A stretch of 64,000 nucleotides of DNA. It comes from Kalaharituber pfeilii. Taxonomy: Eukaryota > Ascomycota > Pezizomycetes > Pezizales > Pezizaceae. A model generated the notes under the pieces. It made no database searches. It was not told where the DNA came from and saw nothing but the letters and a program-made list of their open reading frames with translations. Position 1 is the first letter of the stretch. Each line of letters begins with the position of its first letter. Shown piece by piece: positions 1-13,718 of this stretch. The position numbers and the translations under genes are program-made. The stretch is taken from the NCBI GenBank assembly GCA_015179045.1, contig WHUZ01000032.1, positions 372,001 to 436,000 on the forward strand, read 5' to 3'.

Positions 1-2038
1 CGTCGAGATGTGGTGAAACACAGTAGTGAACTATTTACAGTACTGAAAGTGGAAGTAGCAAACAAGAAGTAAAGAGCATCATTAGATAAAATGAGAATAA
101 AGACACAAGGCCTTTTTTTTCTCCTTCATCTAATATTTGTAATTCAGTATGGTGATTAGTTGTGGTGGGGATAGGAAGAAGTGCGATATTAAAAGTAAGA
201 AAATGAAAGACCTCCTTATGTCGTGCGATGTCGGCTGGTTCGAGACTAAATGTCGGCATGAGACTAACTTCACCCATCCCTCAATGCCCGCCGCAGGAGT
301 GCGGCCCAGCAAATACATGCAAGCAGTTGCAATAGCACGGATGGTCAGCTCCTGCATCACGAAGTTGCCAGCAAGTCGGTTACTTGTATCATTTCAATTA
401 CCTTCTCAGTTTATTTCAATGACACTCAGGTATATGTAAGGACAATAACAGCAGCATACATAAATGCGTTCCAATATGCTGAAGAAGATAGTGGTTAGCG
501 ACTGTCTGACCTCTCAGTATACTGGGCGATGCAGCATGCAGGGACTCAGAGAGAGAGAGAGAGAGAGAGAGCGTACCAGTAAAGGAAGGGTCTAAATCAA
601 GAGTAGGCCACTCAAGTACTAGCTTGTGAAGTGCGGAAAATGGGAACTTACTCCTGAGTTGGAATCTGTGGGTCCGGTTCGAACACTGGGGGCCAATGAT
701 ATCCACATCATGAATATTCCGCCAATCACGTACCTTAATCAAGCAATTGAAATATTTAGGTTGATTTAATCTAATTCACTCATACCCTTATACACACTGG
801 AATCAACTAAACTCTCCGCTGCCTCAACAGCTCTCCAATTGCGATATTCTGCAAGCCAATTGCAACTCACCACTGCACCTCGTAGCCCCCACTTACACCT
901 AACCTCGCTCCTCTTTCTCCTTCCCCTCGCCTCACCCCGCATTGTTCGCTCGCCTTCGCCAACCCTGCCGCGCCCTCCATCTGCAATACTACTATACTAG
1001 TGTTTTCGTTTCCGCCGACGTCGCGTCTCGTCCCATACCGTTAACCTCTCACATCTCACATCTCACATTTCAGCCCGACGCCTCTGTCTACAAGAAGGCC
1101 GCACGTGTAAGACCTGCGCGATGAAGTATTCCCTTGCCCAACTAGGCCTCTTGAAAACGAACTCGAAAATTGGGATGAAACGATGAAGTAATATATTACC
1201 GGATGCGGAAGAATGTGCATTAGATGCGCGCCCGCACCGCACCACATGCGCAAATATTGCGCACAGGGTTCTGACCGAGAGGCATGTGAGGGCTTTGATG
1301 TGCAAAACCCTTGGTGTACCAACAAATAAAGTGAAAAGGAAATATAAACGAAATGAACGTGAAATGAGATTTGATGTTGCAATTGCGCCAAATGACTCTT
1401 CTAGTAGCGGGGAAGTTCCAAACAGTATTGGTGGATGCGCATTTGAGCAACTTGCAGGTACTAATTGGTGCTTTCATGCCACATACTGCTGTGGAAGCAA
1501 AGAGCGTAGTTCTCATATGTTACACTTGAAAGTAACAAGGGTCATTGCTTTCATCTTATCTGCGCATGCAGCTCGAGCTCTGCAGTACAAACGTATATAT
1601 TTCAAGTACATCACAACCATCAAATTGATATTAAGCTTCACTTGCATGCGCACATGGACTGCAGGCAGCACGTGTGCGAACCGCTGACTCAGGTTCGAGT
1701 TCTGAAGGAACGTGATCGCTAATGTCGCGACTAGCTACATCTTGAATATAGACTTACACCAATCTTAAGTATCATGCCCCACAAAAAGATAAGAACCATA
1801 TTACTGCACTTAGTAGTAGCTTTAGGTACTGCAAACCATCATTCTGCAGCACAGTTAGCCTAGCCAAGCTTGGGAACACAGGACGCATATCGAAATTGAG
1901 TTAAACCGCAGCAGATCCTGATCATCACCATATGCGATGATCAGCTGATTATAACGCTCAGCCGCCAGATCCGGGCGGGAAACCGGGGCGGGCCGCCCGG
2001 AGATCGGCAGGGTTCAGCTCCTTTTTGCTTTTTGGTAT
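1..2038. other. Intergenic, no gene recognised
   Basis: I see no protein of a known family in any frame. A strongly pyrimidine-rich stretch at about 870-1080 with CTCACATCT-type repeats looks like a fungal promoter or 5' leader for a plus-strand gene, but no believable coding exon follows it. The rest is ordinary mixed sequence with short random open frames. Confidence 0.5.
548..571. repeat. (AG)12 microsatellite
   Basis: Twelve uninterrupted AG dinucleotides are read directly from the sequence. Confidence 0.95.
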
Positions 2039-3420
2039 AAATATCATTACTCACATGCCGTCCTGTGGGCTACCGCGAGATAGCTACATAGAAAATTAAG
2101 GAAAAGATAAGCAAATAACAAAGTGCCGAACTCGTAACACAAATCAGACCAAGACGCAAAGATACTCGGTGCCTATCTCTCCACCTAACTCAGTAACTCC
2201 GCCAGGGTGTCCCCTTTCCTGTCCCCTGTATCCAGGGGCCAATGCACCGCTTCTAGGCCCCCGGTCATCTCCTCCTCCAGGCTTCGCATCTGTTCCATAT
2301 GTGCTCCACTGTCTCCTCCTCCTCCTCGCACCACCGGCACTCTGGCCCAACTGCCTTGCCTGTCTTGTATTACCATGCCCTGGGGCCCTTCCCTCCCGGG
2401 AGTGAGTCTTGCTAGGATGCCGACCCGTGCCACTAGCTAGCCTCTGCAGCGACCTGTACTTTAGACGTATCATAGTCTATCTCTCTCTTGGGACCGGTGC
2501 GCTTTCACCTCCATTCGCATGCCAGCCTCCGTGACTATCTCGTCCTAATAAGCGAAAAGGGCACCAAATCACCGCCGCCCTGTCCGCCTTCTCATTGCCC
2601 TCGAGGCCCTTGTGCCTCTTGACCCACACTATGGCCATATCCAGACCTGCCCTCCCAGGCTTCTCTGACTAGATTGGCGGCGACTTCTGGCAATGGTTCC
2701 CCCTCCGCTATCTTCTGCAGGCATCGAATGGCTACTTTCGAATATGATACTATGAGGATCTCCTCTTGTCCATCCTCCAATGCCTTCACCATGGCTAAAA
2801 GCTCCGCATCATTCACTGTGGACCTCGTACCCATGTATATGGACTTGGCCCTCCCTCTCTGCCATAGCCCAGCTCCGGCCCTGTCACTTAGCCTGCTTCC
2901 ATCTATGTATGTCACCTTCCATCCCTCCTCTTCTTCCTGGGCTATTCTCTCTTCCCATTCCTGTTTCTCTGTTGTTTCCGGAAGGGATGTGAGTGTTGCT
3001 AGAGGGAGCGGCTCCATTCACCTCAGGAAGCCTCTTAGATAGACTGCGCCTTCCTCCTCTTTCAGTAGACCCTCTCCTCCAAATCTCAGTGTCCTGGCTT
3101 CTACCCGAGAGCTCTTCCCTTCCACAAAGGTCTGTACTGACTCTAGGTTAGCTAGTCCCTCGACCACGTCCTGCCGCGTACCCCATGGGGCCCCTGTGAT
3201 TGATCTCCAGCTTTCTCCATTTCTTAGCCACCGCGGAGGTGTTGGCAGGGTTCATCTCGGCTAGTAGTGCTATAACGTTGAGCTTAGAGACGTCGACGAT
3301 GATGTTATCTATATTATACGAGCTGAGATTTATGATACATCTACACGCTAGCATTCGTATCAATGCCGGCTGCGCTGAACTGCAGAGTAGGAGTTATATA
3401 TACCCTTAGAGCAGCCAGTT
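2039..3420 (-). mobile_element. Decayed 3' part of a Tad-type non-LTR retrotransposon (LINE)
   Basis: Read on the minus strand, this holds the end of a LINE polyprotein. An RNase H domain comes first (YIDGS, then NDAELLA, then VKRHKGLEGNEKADRAA). A C-terminal CRWC...TVEHIWNRC zinc-binding motif follows, and then a short 3' untranslated tail. RNase H followed by a CCHC-type motif is the layout of the fungal Tad/I-like LINEs. Several frameshifts separate these blocks, so the copy cannot be translated through. Its 3' end, near 2041-2092, matches the 3' end of the second copy at 3.8 kb. The upstream boundary near 3420 is approximate, and I could not identify the reverse transcriptase part with confidence. 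Confidence 0.8.
2540..3017 (-). pseudogene. RNase H domain of the LINE, inactivated
   Basis: The frame reads from about 3017 downward. It carries three of the four acidic or histidine positions expected of a retroelement RNase H: Asp in YIDGS, Glu in NDAELLA and His in VKRHKG. The position that is normally Asp in a VSDSK-like motif is Tyr here (VSYSK), so a catalytic residue appears lost. A frame change is needed between the EAWEGRSG block and the VKRHKG block. The domain would degrade the RNA strand during target-primed reverse transcription in an intact element. Confidence 0.75.
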
Positions 3421-3480
3421 GTATTAAGTGCGCCGGATACCCCTGTGCATAGCTAAGATCGCAATTATATATTAAAGGTA

Positions 3481-3880
3481 TATGGACATGGAGTACGAGC
3501 ACTGGGCGGCCTAATGGGCGGCAAAGGCCTGCGAGCGTGGGGCTACAGGCTAGGCAAGGTTGGATGGACCGGAGAGCAGGTGATGCGGGGAAGAGAGGAG
3601 ACGACGACACATATTTGGGACAGGTGCGGGAAATGGAGAAGGAGATGGCCAGGCGGACTGGAGGCGTTTCTCCGCCCGCCAGAGTTGGGGGAAGGAGAAG
3701 GGGACCCGCTGGTGGAACTGATGAGATGGATGGAACGCTAAGGGTGGGACTGGCTGTTAATTTCCTACTTTAAATACTTCTCTCCTTTTCGTCTTTACTT
3801 TCTTGTCATTTATCTCCTATGTACCTAACATCGCCATAGCCCTCAGGGCGGCACGCGATTAATGATTTAAAAAAAAAATA
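3481..3880 (+). mobile_element. Second decayed LINE 3' fragment, opposite orientation
   Basis: The plus strand encodes a short fragment (LRAWGYRLGK, then EETTTHIWDRC, then WRRRWPGGLEAF). It matches the C-terminal zinc-motif region of the minus-strand copy (TVEHIWNRC, EAWRRR, GGLEAVHWP). It ends with a 3' tail at about 3818-3872 that resembles the minus copy's 3' end (TATGTA-CTA, a GCCC-CAGG-CGGCA core and TAATGAT), followed by A10. It is a 5'-truncated relic. The two copies lie with their 3' ends pointing outward. Confidence 0.75.
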
Positions 3881-4020
3881 ATTAAAGGTATATATCATGT
3901 ACTAGTCATATACCGAGGAATATACTAGCGATATTACAGCCTCAATGGTCAGTTTCCCGTGGCATTGGTGATCAATTACCTAGCTCCGCACAAGCTTTGA
4001 TATAGGCAATCACGCCCAGG

Positions 4021-4046
4021 CAGACCGTATACGCAGACCGTATACG
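4021..4046. repeat. 13-base perfect tandem duplication
   Basis: CAGACCGTATACG occurs twice in a row, at 4021-4033 and 4034-4046. Each unit contains GTATAC, which is self-complementary. Confidence 0.9.
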
Positions 4047-7000
4047 CATACAGTGGCACATACACCATGGCACTCGGTCACGGCCTCAAACACCCAGCAC
4101 AATTCGCCTTGCTGACCATGAAGTAACGCACCATAAACCGAAGCCAACAGTACCAGCAATACCTCCGGCATGTCAAGCGTTTAAATTTACTTGCAAATGA
4201 AGCAGTTACGACAACAATCCCTCGTCAATCAATTGTATTACTATTAATGCTGCTAAGGAGAGTTGTTCTAGGTTGATTGGACGACTTTTCGAGCAGCTGC
4301 ACTGCATAGCCTAGGAACATATGTTCCTCGACATGATCCTGCTCTTGTACGTATGCCTTTCCGCTACTAATTCTCACGCCCAGATCCCCAAACTGGCCAT
4401 GGATGTCTACGCTGTGAAGTTCGGTACAGGTGTTTTATGTACCTTACGTATCAACATCTTTGCATATATGCACTCAATGATACATAATAGTCTACCTACG
4501 TTTTGTTCTGCTGACAATCATGAAGTAGGCTGTAGTGAACCAGCTCTCGAAAGATCTGGATCATCCAGGGCCCAATCACAATCAGGCCGCATCTATGTGC
4601 TGCAGCTGTATATCCTTGCGGGCGCTGTTTCTCTTTACCGTACACTCCACTCTATTGCCCATGCAAATGAGCTTCAAAAAGCTGCCCTCTCCCTTGCCTC
4701 ATGTTCATTGCACAGCTTATATTATGACGTATACATATCAAAGTAGCTATAAATGATGGCACATTGATGTGCTTCAAAACTCGTCCTACAATCACATGAC
4801 CTAGACACAGCCCCAACGCTCCCACAAAATCCAGGCTATTGGTACGCATACAAGAATGGGTCAGCTCTTGAAACATATGCACTTAATGCATAGTCAGCTG
4901 AGGAGGCCTTCGCTGCAAAATCCATATATAGCAACTGATCGATCTGCCCAACTAGAGCGCTCAACGGCTCAATGGATTGGTATAGGGAGCTCAGCCTGTT
5001 TTTATTTCTAGAGCACAGCCCAAGAAATATTCGTCTATTGATCTTGCGTATACTATGCGCATACAGCTTGTTATATCAGCTGCTTGGAGATTGTTAGAGC
5101 ATCGACACCGCAGTTGTAGAGCTGAATTTTTTCTTTCAATATCACGCGACCCCATTGTAGCTGTTCGCTATGGCAGGGCTATAAAGCTGATGCCCATAGG
5201 ACTGTATTAATGCAGCTTTTTAAATTTCGTTTCATGTGCGTGCCTAATTATTATACGTATCTGGCTGCCGATCACATGTACCTATTTGTTTGTTTTCCTA
5301 TAGATATAGTTAACCTAGATGCTTGCTTTGCATGGGTACTATAGGAATCCGTGCTAGATCTCTCGAATCCTGTACCAGCACGTACTGTAGGCAGCTCTTT
5401 CTCTAATGGCCCCTTCACGTGCACACGGCCTGTTTGTGCCCTTAGTACCAACAAAGTCTAGCCAACATTGATCACTATATAACACCCATGCCCGATCATG
5501 GTCTGACAAGATCACGGCCGGATGGGCCAGTATACTACTTGAACATATGTATAGATGTTCATGTATGTTTCGATGTGAATCGAGCCATATATATCTATAC
5601 GCGGTCGGGTTCGAACTCTGCCAGCCTGGGTGACATGAAGATATCAATATATACGAAAGGCCTAATAAGATTTTCCTGATCAATAGGTATATACTAGTGA
5701 CACTAATAGGCCTCTGACCGGATTCAAGAATTAGCCCTACAAATATGTGTGTAACTACGATTTACTCTCAGATTTAGCTTGAATAAACGAGTGTGCATGG
5801 ACATGGCACGAAGGTAAGTGCTGGTTGTGAACGCTGTATTGAACTGCTCTTAGCCCTGGTAAAATTCCTTTTCAACTGTTGACTTTTTGCCTTTCTTCAT
5901 CACGAGTGTACAAGAAATACCTCAACCTCACTGAACGCTAGACACCCATAAATGTTTATCTAGACGCCCCTTTAATAGGCCGCTCGCCTAGCAGATAAAT
6001 GCATCTAGATTTGGTGATGAATTCAAGTCTCGCTCATAATGTCAACCTAGATCAAATCTTCACACTCGCAACTACGCCCGAAGCTGACCGGTATCCCACA
6101 ACACCAGTTTCCCACAACGTCATGTCCAGTGTGATACACATGGTAGTAGTGTCTCATACCCATAGTTGGTTGCCTCCATATGGAGGCGTGTATTGTAACA
6201 AAATATAATACTGTGTCTTGATAACACGCATACACCTACTTCAGTGCTTACTCGGACTGTTAAAGGACAGGCCCAGGCACATGTACATCTTATTATGTAT
6301 ATATAGTCGAACCTGCCATACAGTTTAACCTCTCATATTGGATCAGCTCGGGTCCTCGACTCTTAAGTGTCCAATATGTCCAACTATCAAGTAACGGAGA
6401 TAGCCTTATGGGGGCGAAGGAAGTTTGGGGTGGGGGAACTCGATTCCAACAATACAGGACATCCAGTTATGGAGATCCAATATGAGTGGTTCGGCTGTAG
6501 CTGATATCGTTGACATCAAGCATTACTCCCAATACCCAGATACAGAGAGGCATATCAGTGGGGTTATTTGCCTCAATTATGAAGATCCCCAACATCCATG
6601 CCTAATTGGGTTGTGTCCGGAAACACACTATATATTTTAAATAGACTGCAATTGGAGGCTCTTGTGGTTACGAAGACTACCTGTACTAAAACCTAACCAG
6701 AATACCGTTTCGTCTAGTCACCTGAGCATCATGTGCATCCTCATGTGAGTGGGATGATATCTCTGCGGCATGTGCATATGCACAACGGGATTCGTTTCCA
6801 AAGACGAAAATCATGCAGTCCTTTCCTCAGCCCTATGGCCAGTGCATATATATAAATAACCGGTTTCCTTTCAATAATTAGAAGATGTTCCAGTTGCGCG
6901 GCCAGTTAACTTACACTACAAGAACATTCTTTCGATGTTTCAGCGCTGTTATTGTCGACTAACTTGATGGGATGGTATATAAATTTACGTTAGAGTTATA

Positions 7001-8566
7001 ATGTACATGCCGCAGCAAGACTATGCAGTGAACAAAGGGAAAGTCTCACCAGGTGGATCTCAAACAAAGCGCTATCACAACATTGATAGTTGACTTGGGT
7101 CAATAGATCTTTGCCCTCCTGAATCATACCTGAACTGAAAAGATGGTCCACTGAAGTAATCGTCCCGGTTAATATGAAGGCAAATATAGGAAGTGCGAGT
7201 CAATTGCAGGCCACACCTAACGTACTATCCAGTTTTTGGGTAGATAACCTCTTAAGGCAAATTCAATAGTTGGAATGGCATATTTCCCGGGATAATAGTG
7301 TTTTATGTTGCATGTCATAAATAATCCATTATCTCTGATTTGTAGTGACCACCATTCTCATTATATATTCGACACGCCAATCACCTCTCCATTCCTTTGA
7401 CCGGTTTTCAGGCTTACTTTTCCCTAGGACTGCTTTCTACCATTTTTCTTCCCGTCTTTATGCAAGATCTATAATCCCCAAAAAATAGAACCCGTGAGCC
7501 AACTCTGCACATCGAAGTCGGATATCGATTGCGAGATTGGATAATCCAGGGCCCATTGTCTTGAATCTCGCCAATCTGCATTTCATGATATCGCCGTCTA
7601 ATCTGCCTATAGTTCAGTAGACTTGGTAAAGTACTGTCATTGTCACTAACTGGGTACAAGGCCATAGTGTGGTATCAAATCCCGATTTGCGTCGTCTCGG
7701 GTCGATTCTTCAAACACATGTTGCATCCACACAAAGCTGCCAAGTTAAATCATCCAGTATCTACTTACGCATGTGGCTCATACAAATATTTGCTATGAAT
7801 TGAGTTAGTCCGATTGCGAATTGAGCCTAAAAATAACACTGTCCTGTGTCAGATAGTTTTCGTAGGTCAAAATTTGAAATAACTGCAGCCAAAACCCTTT
7901 CACCAACTTACACGGCTACATCCTTATGCATGAACTCTCCCCCAATTGGCTCACGTATTGAATTCATTAGACTCAAGCATTGCAAAAAATAAACTCAATT
8001 GGGACATCAACTTTATCTTCTCTCATTTCTTTCTTGGTCCAGACGAACATCCATGCAACCAAGAGCATTTGTTTTATGCATGCTTGCCTGCATGTTGTAA
8101 CTTCAGCCATTGTGTTGTTTCTGCATGATGCACCACCTGGATGAATTGTCCAGTGAGAATGAGCGCATATACCCCTCGGACCTTTCCTTCCCGTCTATGC
8201 TTAATGGTAGTAGCCGACGAATCATAATGCGGGTGTGAAGTACTTGCCGAGTTGTATTATCGATAGGCTTTGATGTGGGGGCCAATAGCTTGGTAGCAGT
8301 GGGGCAATAATAACAACTTCGATAGCAATTGCTTTGACTCTGTTTATTAGTCTCATGACATGGCCACTTATGTAACCTGTTTTCGGTTATCAAGTCCCAA
8401 ATTCCTTCCGTTTCTGTTTTCTCCTCAAAGTCATATCTATCGCATAAGACTACATCCTCTCAATATTAATTTGCATTATACTGTACCTTCGGCTTGAAGT
8501 CCCCGCATTCGGTAAACATTCGTTTCAGGTGTTTTGTTTTCCTTTTTCCTTGCTTCCTTTTTTTTC

Positions 8567-8596
8567 TTTTTTTTTTTTTTTTTTAAAAAAAAAAAA
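8567..8596. repeat. T18-A12 homopolymer junction
   Basis: Eighteen T are followed directly by twelve A, a self-complementary tract that could form a cruciform. It may be a remnant of a poly(A) tail or simple slippage. Confidence 0.85.
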
Positions 8597-11500
8597 TCTC
8601 TTTTTCTTTTGCTCCCCTTACCGTGCAAATTTTCTAACTGCCAATATGACATGATTTTTTGATTCTAGTAATTTGCTTTTTCTTGCTAGCTGGAGTAGGT
8701 TTCATTGACATTTCGTTTAGCCCTTCAAGCTAGTCTATCATGATCATCAATCATTGAGCAGCATTTGTTTCGGGAATGTGAAGTGAATCAAGTAGTGCTG
8801 CACATTCATCTTGAAAATGTAAAGTGACCTTAAACCGACCTTCAGCGTCCCACGGAAATCCCCGCGTGTGGCGCTAATCAGCCACATGAACTAGCATATC
8901 GAAGTTACTCTAGGATTTTATTAGGTGCCGAATTGGGAACGCAATGAGTGTTATGGATTTCTTCTATCCCAGATATTGCAGAAGTTTCAATTCTCATTTC
9001 ATCCCATAAGAAATCTAGCGATTGCTCCCGCATGTAACAATCCTTACATACGCGTATCTCCTACAGGTGCATGTATGCATGTTCCAGTAAACTACCGATG
9101 ATCCTGACCGGGTAGATTGACTATCAAACATATTATATTACATTAGCATGCTACCATCGAAGCAAATATATGCGTCAATAAAGACCATGAAATGTCATAC
9201 CTAATGCAATCATTCGCTGCATGTAGTCGTCTATTGTCAAGCATTCCCACAATGGGATTCTATGCTACTCGGGCTCGTTTCCATTTTCTTTCTTTCAGGT
9301 GACAAGATCCAACCACAACGACCACAGCAGCTAGCAAAGTTTGCAGCAGTCTGCTGAGCATACGAATCTTAGACGTACATCAACGAGATGCAATCTAGTT
9401 TGCTGCATATGTATAGGTATGTCTTGCAGATGAGCTAGCTGTAGTTATGTTTCTGATTCTTGTTTCTTGTCTTTGAAGTTCAGATCCTGACTGGAACCAC
9501 GATCGCTATCTGAATATTGGGAGCAGGGGCAGCAGATCTCGATACGCATTGAGGGATGCGATCGCAGTGAGTGGTAGTGACATAACAGCACATCTGACGT
9601 ACATATATTGGAAGCAGGGAGGTCTAGCTGCGGCGGAATTGGAATGCCAAAGTTGCTACGAGTCATGAGAAACTGTGAAACAAAAAAGCAAGTGCTGAAA
9701 GCCATCCGCTGGGTCAGCATGTGTCCAATCCTTGGAAGCTTTAATGAGCACAAGATATGCGTATCATCTACTTGCTCAGGCATGTCTTGACGCACCTGAG
9801 AAAAGCAATATGGGGCACTTCAGTTAGTTGCATCTTTACGTTCTGTGCTTCTTCTCCATGGCGAGTTAGTTTCAGATGTGCATGTGGACCTCGATCTAGC
9901 CAGAGCATAGCACAGCTATAGGTGCAGGTCAGAAAGAGAAAGTTCCTTAACGCGCGATAATTTGTTATATGCAGTGGTTGATGCTTCGGGCTCTATCAAA
10001 GCATGACAGGAGCTGATGGCCCGAGAGAACTGAAGAGGCCCTGGCCGTGCTCATACTGCAAGCATATATGGATGTATGTACGAGCAAGCGTCAAGCCGCA
10101 GCGTCTGGAGGAGAGCAAGCAGTTAGACTATGCCATTCCAGGCGCCAGACCTGTCATATCACGTGATGTACTTCCCGTTTCGGAAGGCTGAAGACGCTGA
10201 CAAAGCACTGCGCGGCCCTGCCCTCGGCCCTCTGGTCGTGATGATCCTGTCCAGCTTCTGTGCTCCTACTCTCGTTCTTTCTTCATAGCTGCGCAGCTAC
10301 ATAGATGTGCAGGACCTAATTTCCAATTCGTAACAGGAATATAGCTACTATCACGCCTCCATGCAGTCTTTGGCCATTTTGGCTTACTTTGCAACCGGAC
10401 AATCCTTTGCGTTACATATACGTAAAATGGGGTTGTAATGCAGCTTCAACTCCAGAGTCCCAGATTCTCACGCATGGCCTGAGTTTACGGCCGGAAGATG
10501 ATAGGCTTCTTTCTCAGCTAAGTATCATTCTCCTTCTCCATTCTTTGCCAACAAGACTATAGCTACTTCGTTCCTCAAATCGCAATTACAAGAAAGCATG
10601 TGCACTAGATGTCTACTTTTGCTTACGAACACTCCACCGTTATTAATTCGACTTCAATTCTACTGGTAGAAAGGTATCTACGGTTTTTATTGATTACCCG
10701 GCTAAGGAGCTCTTGCAAATGGCCATGGAGCTGAGAACGCCAGCGAAACATACGCATATAACACATTGATATTGACTTCTGTGAGTATTGAGCGCATGTG
10801 TTATGGTTATTGTGTTCGCAAGGACCCCACATATCTGATCAACATCAGAAGAGCTCTCGGCCGGGTAAGTTATAGATGTTTGTCTTATCATGTTATGATT
10901 ATATGATTGATCTTACATCCAAAGCATTTCCCAAGACTGACATGACTAAGGCGCCTGCGCTAAACCAAACTGATCCTGAATCGCAGAAACTATATTTCCC
11001 CAATCATAAGCTACAACTAGAGCCAATTTCTTCGATCTCCAGTGCGCATCCCCGATCATCACCTTCCCATCGACTTCATCCATCTCATTTATGGTACTGC
11101 TTCTCCGGGAAAGAGTACTTAACTTCAATGCCAAATATCCCAATACAGGTTAGGTGCTCTGCTGCCCGGCGCCGGCTCAGTACAGTGAGATATTCCGAAT
11201 CTCGGACCTGTGCTTGTGTTACAACCCCCAACACCTTACCTCGACCCCCCAACTATCCTATCTGAGGAAAATGTGGGGCAGATTAAATCATTGTATTTGT
11301 TCACATTACTCAAAGTCAAACCCCACATAGTCAAACTGCACATCGAGCAGCACCCCTGGTATAACGTTAACCCCCCCCCCACTGACGGAGTGAACCCCCA
11401 CTACAACAACAACAGTCAACCCACCATTAATATTGGATTCCCCGCACTATATTCTTACAGGATGATGCTCGCAAAATATATGTGACTGCAGCCCGATAAA

Positions 11501-13080
11501 TGTCCCTGCCTCTCTATCTCATGCACAGAGGTTCATTGGCCAGCGAGTCATAAATGAAGAATACCATTCAAATAGTTATTTTATTAGGAGCTAACGACGT
11601 GGAGCAGAGCTGACTTATCTTGATACCTTGCAACCACCACATTGTAGATCAGTGAGGGACACGTACAAGAGGGCCAGGTGCATATGATATTCGCGAACAA
11701 CATACATAATCAGAATATCTATTCCATCTCCTACACAAAACCCTACATACATTTGCAACGAGATCCCTGTGTTTCGAAACATCATCGTCATCGCGCGGCA
11801 GGCTGAGCGTCAATGTCAACGTCTTGAAAAACATTTGGATGTTGAGGGCATCACTGTCAAACATCACCTGCCCCACTGTATCCTGGCTATTCTGGCGCCT
11901 CACTTTTATATCTAATCAACCAGGGTTTTAATTTTGCGAAGGGTAAGAGTGACGATCCGATCCACGGTTCAATATGTACTTTACCAGCTTTATCCCAGCA
12001 AAACAACGAGCTAGTCTAAAGTTTCCAGCGCGTGTGGCAGGGAGAGCTCTCGTGACCTCCTAGCTTTTGGATACCGGTCTCAGTCCCAAGTCCCATTTAC
12101 TTCAGGTCGCTGCTTTTTGCTGGCTAGCCTTCATCTTCAATATGATATACATTATCGCACATTGTTCTCCACCTATTACCCCGAAATTGATTAATGTGAA
12201 AATAGAGGTACTGATTGCGACCAGCCCCAAACTGTTTTTCACTAGCTTTGTAACACATTATTTAAGCTCCAATGTACTCCACGCACGTACATGATCATTG
12301 TGGGGAATACGATAAGTAAAAGTCTATTTTGGAAACCCCGATACAATCGTTCGGTTAATACTAGATCATCCCTTGATCTCAGCAGGGCGCTTCCTTTCGT
12401 TCTTGAAATACTCCACCGCAAGGAGCCTGCGCCCTCACAGTTCAACCATTGAATTCATATCAAAATGCATGAACTTTTATTTTGCTTTTGCTACCCTCGT
12501 TGGGATCTTATAAACATAAAAAGAAAGGGGGGAAAAAAAACTTGTATCAAGATATTGGATTTACGCCTGGGTTACCAGATCGTTGTAACTTTTTCCTATC
12601 CCCCCTCCGTACCCGTTCCTCGTGCCAGTGACTCTTTCTTGGTGGGGTCCCCATATTACATTATCTCCACACGACCTCGGCTATCAATAATGCTGTATAT
12701 AAAATTTCATATTCGGGAAAGTTCTGGTACCCGGGTAAGGTACTAGTATAGCTCCAGTTCCCGTCCCCCCCGCGCTTCCCCCCCAGCTGACTGTTTGGTT
12801 TTCCCAAAAATTGCACCGTCAAAACTTTTTGTTTTACACAAATTGCCGGTTTGTTCTCGTGACCCAGACTATGATTTTCGTCTTCGGATCACGCGCCTGT
12901 TTTCTGTTTTCAGCTCAGGTTACGAGAGCAATTGCCGACGCGCTGGTTAGGAATATATACATCTTTCCTCCATTCAATATATACCCCACAATATATTCAA
13001 GTTAAGTTTAATACCGAATATATAATATGTATTGTATAAGTTATGCACACATATTTACCGCAGTCCCCCTTCCCCCCCTT

Positions 13081-13663
13081 AAAAAAAAAAGATATATAAA
13101 AAAACCCCAAAACCCCAAGCCCAAGTAAATTCACCAAACCAAATTGAACAAGAAAAGTAACGGAAGAAAAAAAAAAAAAAAAAAAAAGCCGTCCCTACCA
13201 CACCCCGCGGAAATCGATTCCTCCCTTGGAAAAAAAAAGCGATATAAACAACAAATAACGAGAATCGGAGCAACCCCCCAAATATCGAACAATTCCCCAG
13301 CCAGAACAAAACAGAGAGCGGTTAAGAAAAAAGAAAGAAAAAAGAAAAAAAATCTTATGGTTTGGTGATGGATTGATATGATGATACGATGAAACTGTCG
13401 ATGATGAATGATATGAAAAAAAAAAAAGTTTCAAATCAAGAAGTATGTATGTACACCTTATAAAAAAAAAAAAAGCCCCGATGCCTAAAACTCCCAGAAC
13501 GCGAAGCATAAAAAATAAATAAATAAATGCAAATGTGAAGGAAAAAAAAAAAAAAAACAGCAATGACAAATATAGCCCCCTTGACCCCGATAGAATCCAA
13601 ATTTGTCTTTCTCCAAGTTTGTTTCTCCGAATAAATAAATGATTCCATCCGTTGGACGCCATA

Positions 13664-13718
<55 letters not shown>

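Larger units (their letters stand above)
3890..13080. other. Long intergenic stretch, no gene recognised
   Basis: About 9 kb holds only short open frames of up to about 140 codons, with no recognisable domain, signal peptide or convincing splice structure. B-box-like GGTTCGAA sequences occur near 5600 (and near 678 further left), but no tRNA cloverleaf can be drawn around them. A run of ten C lies near 11365. I see nothing else I can defend. Confidence 0.5.

Noticed and set aside
660..700. CCGGTTCGAACACTGG, possible tRNA T-arm
   Set aside because: The flanks do not fold into a cloverleaf, and the match is largely the palindrome GTTCGAAC.
5590..5640. GGGTTCGAAC B-box-like sequence, possible tRNA
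   Set aside because: No acceptor or T stem pairs around it and no convincing A-box at the right distance.
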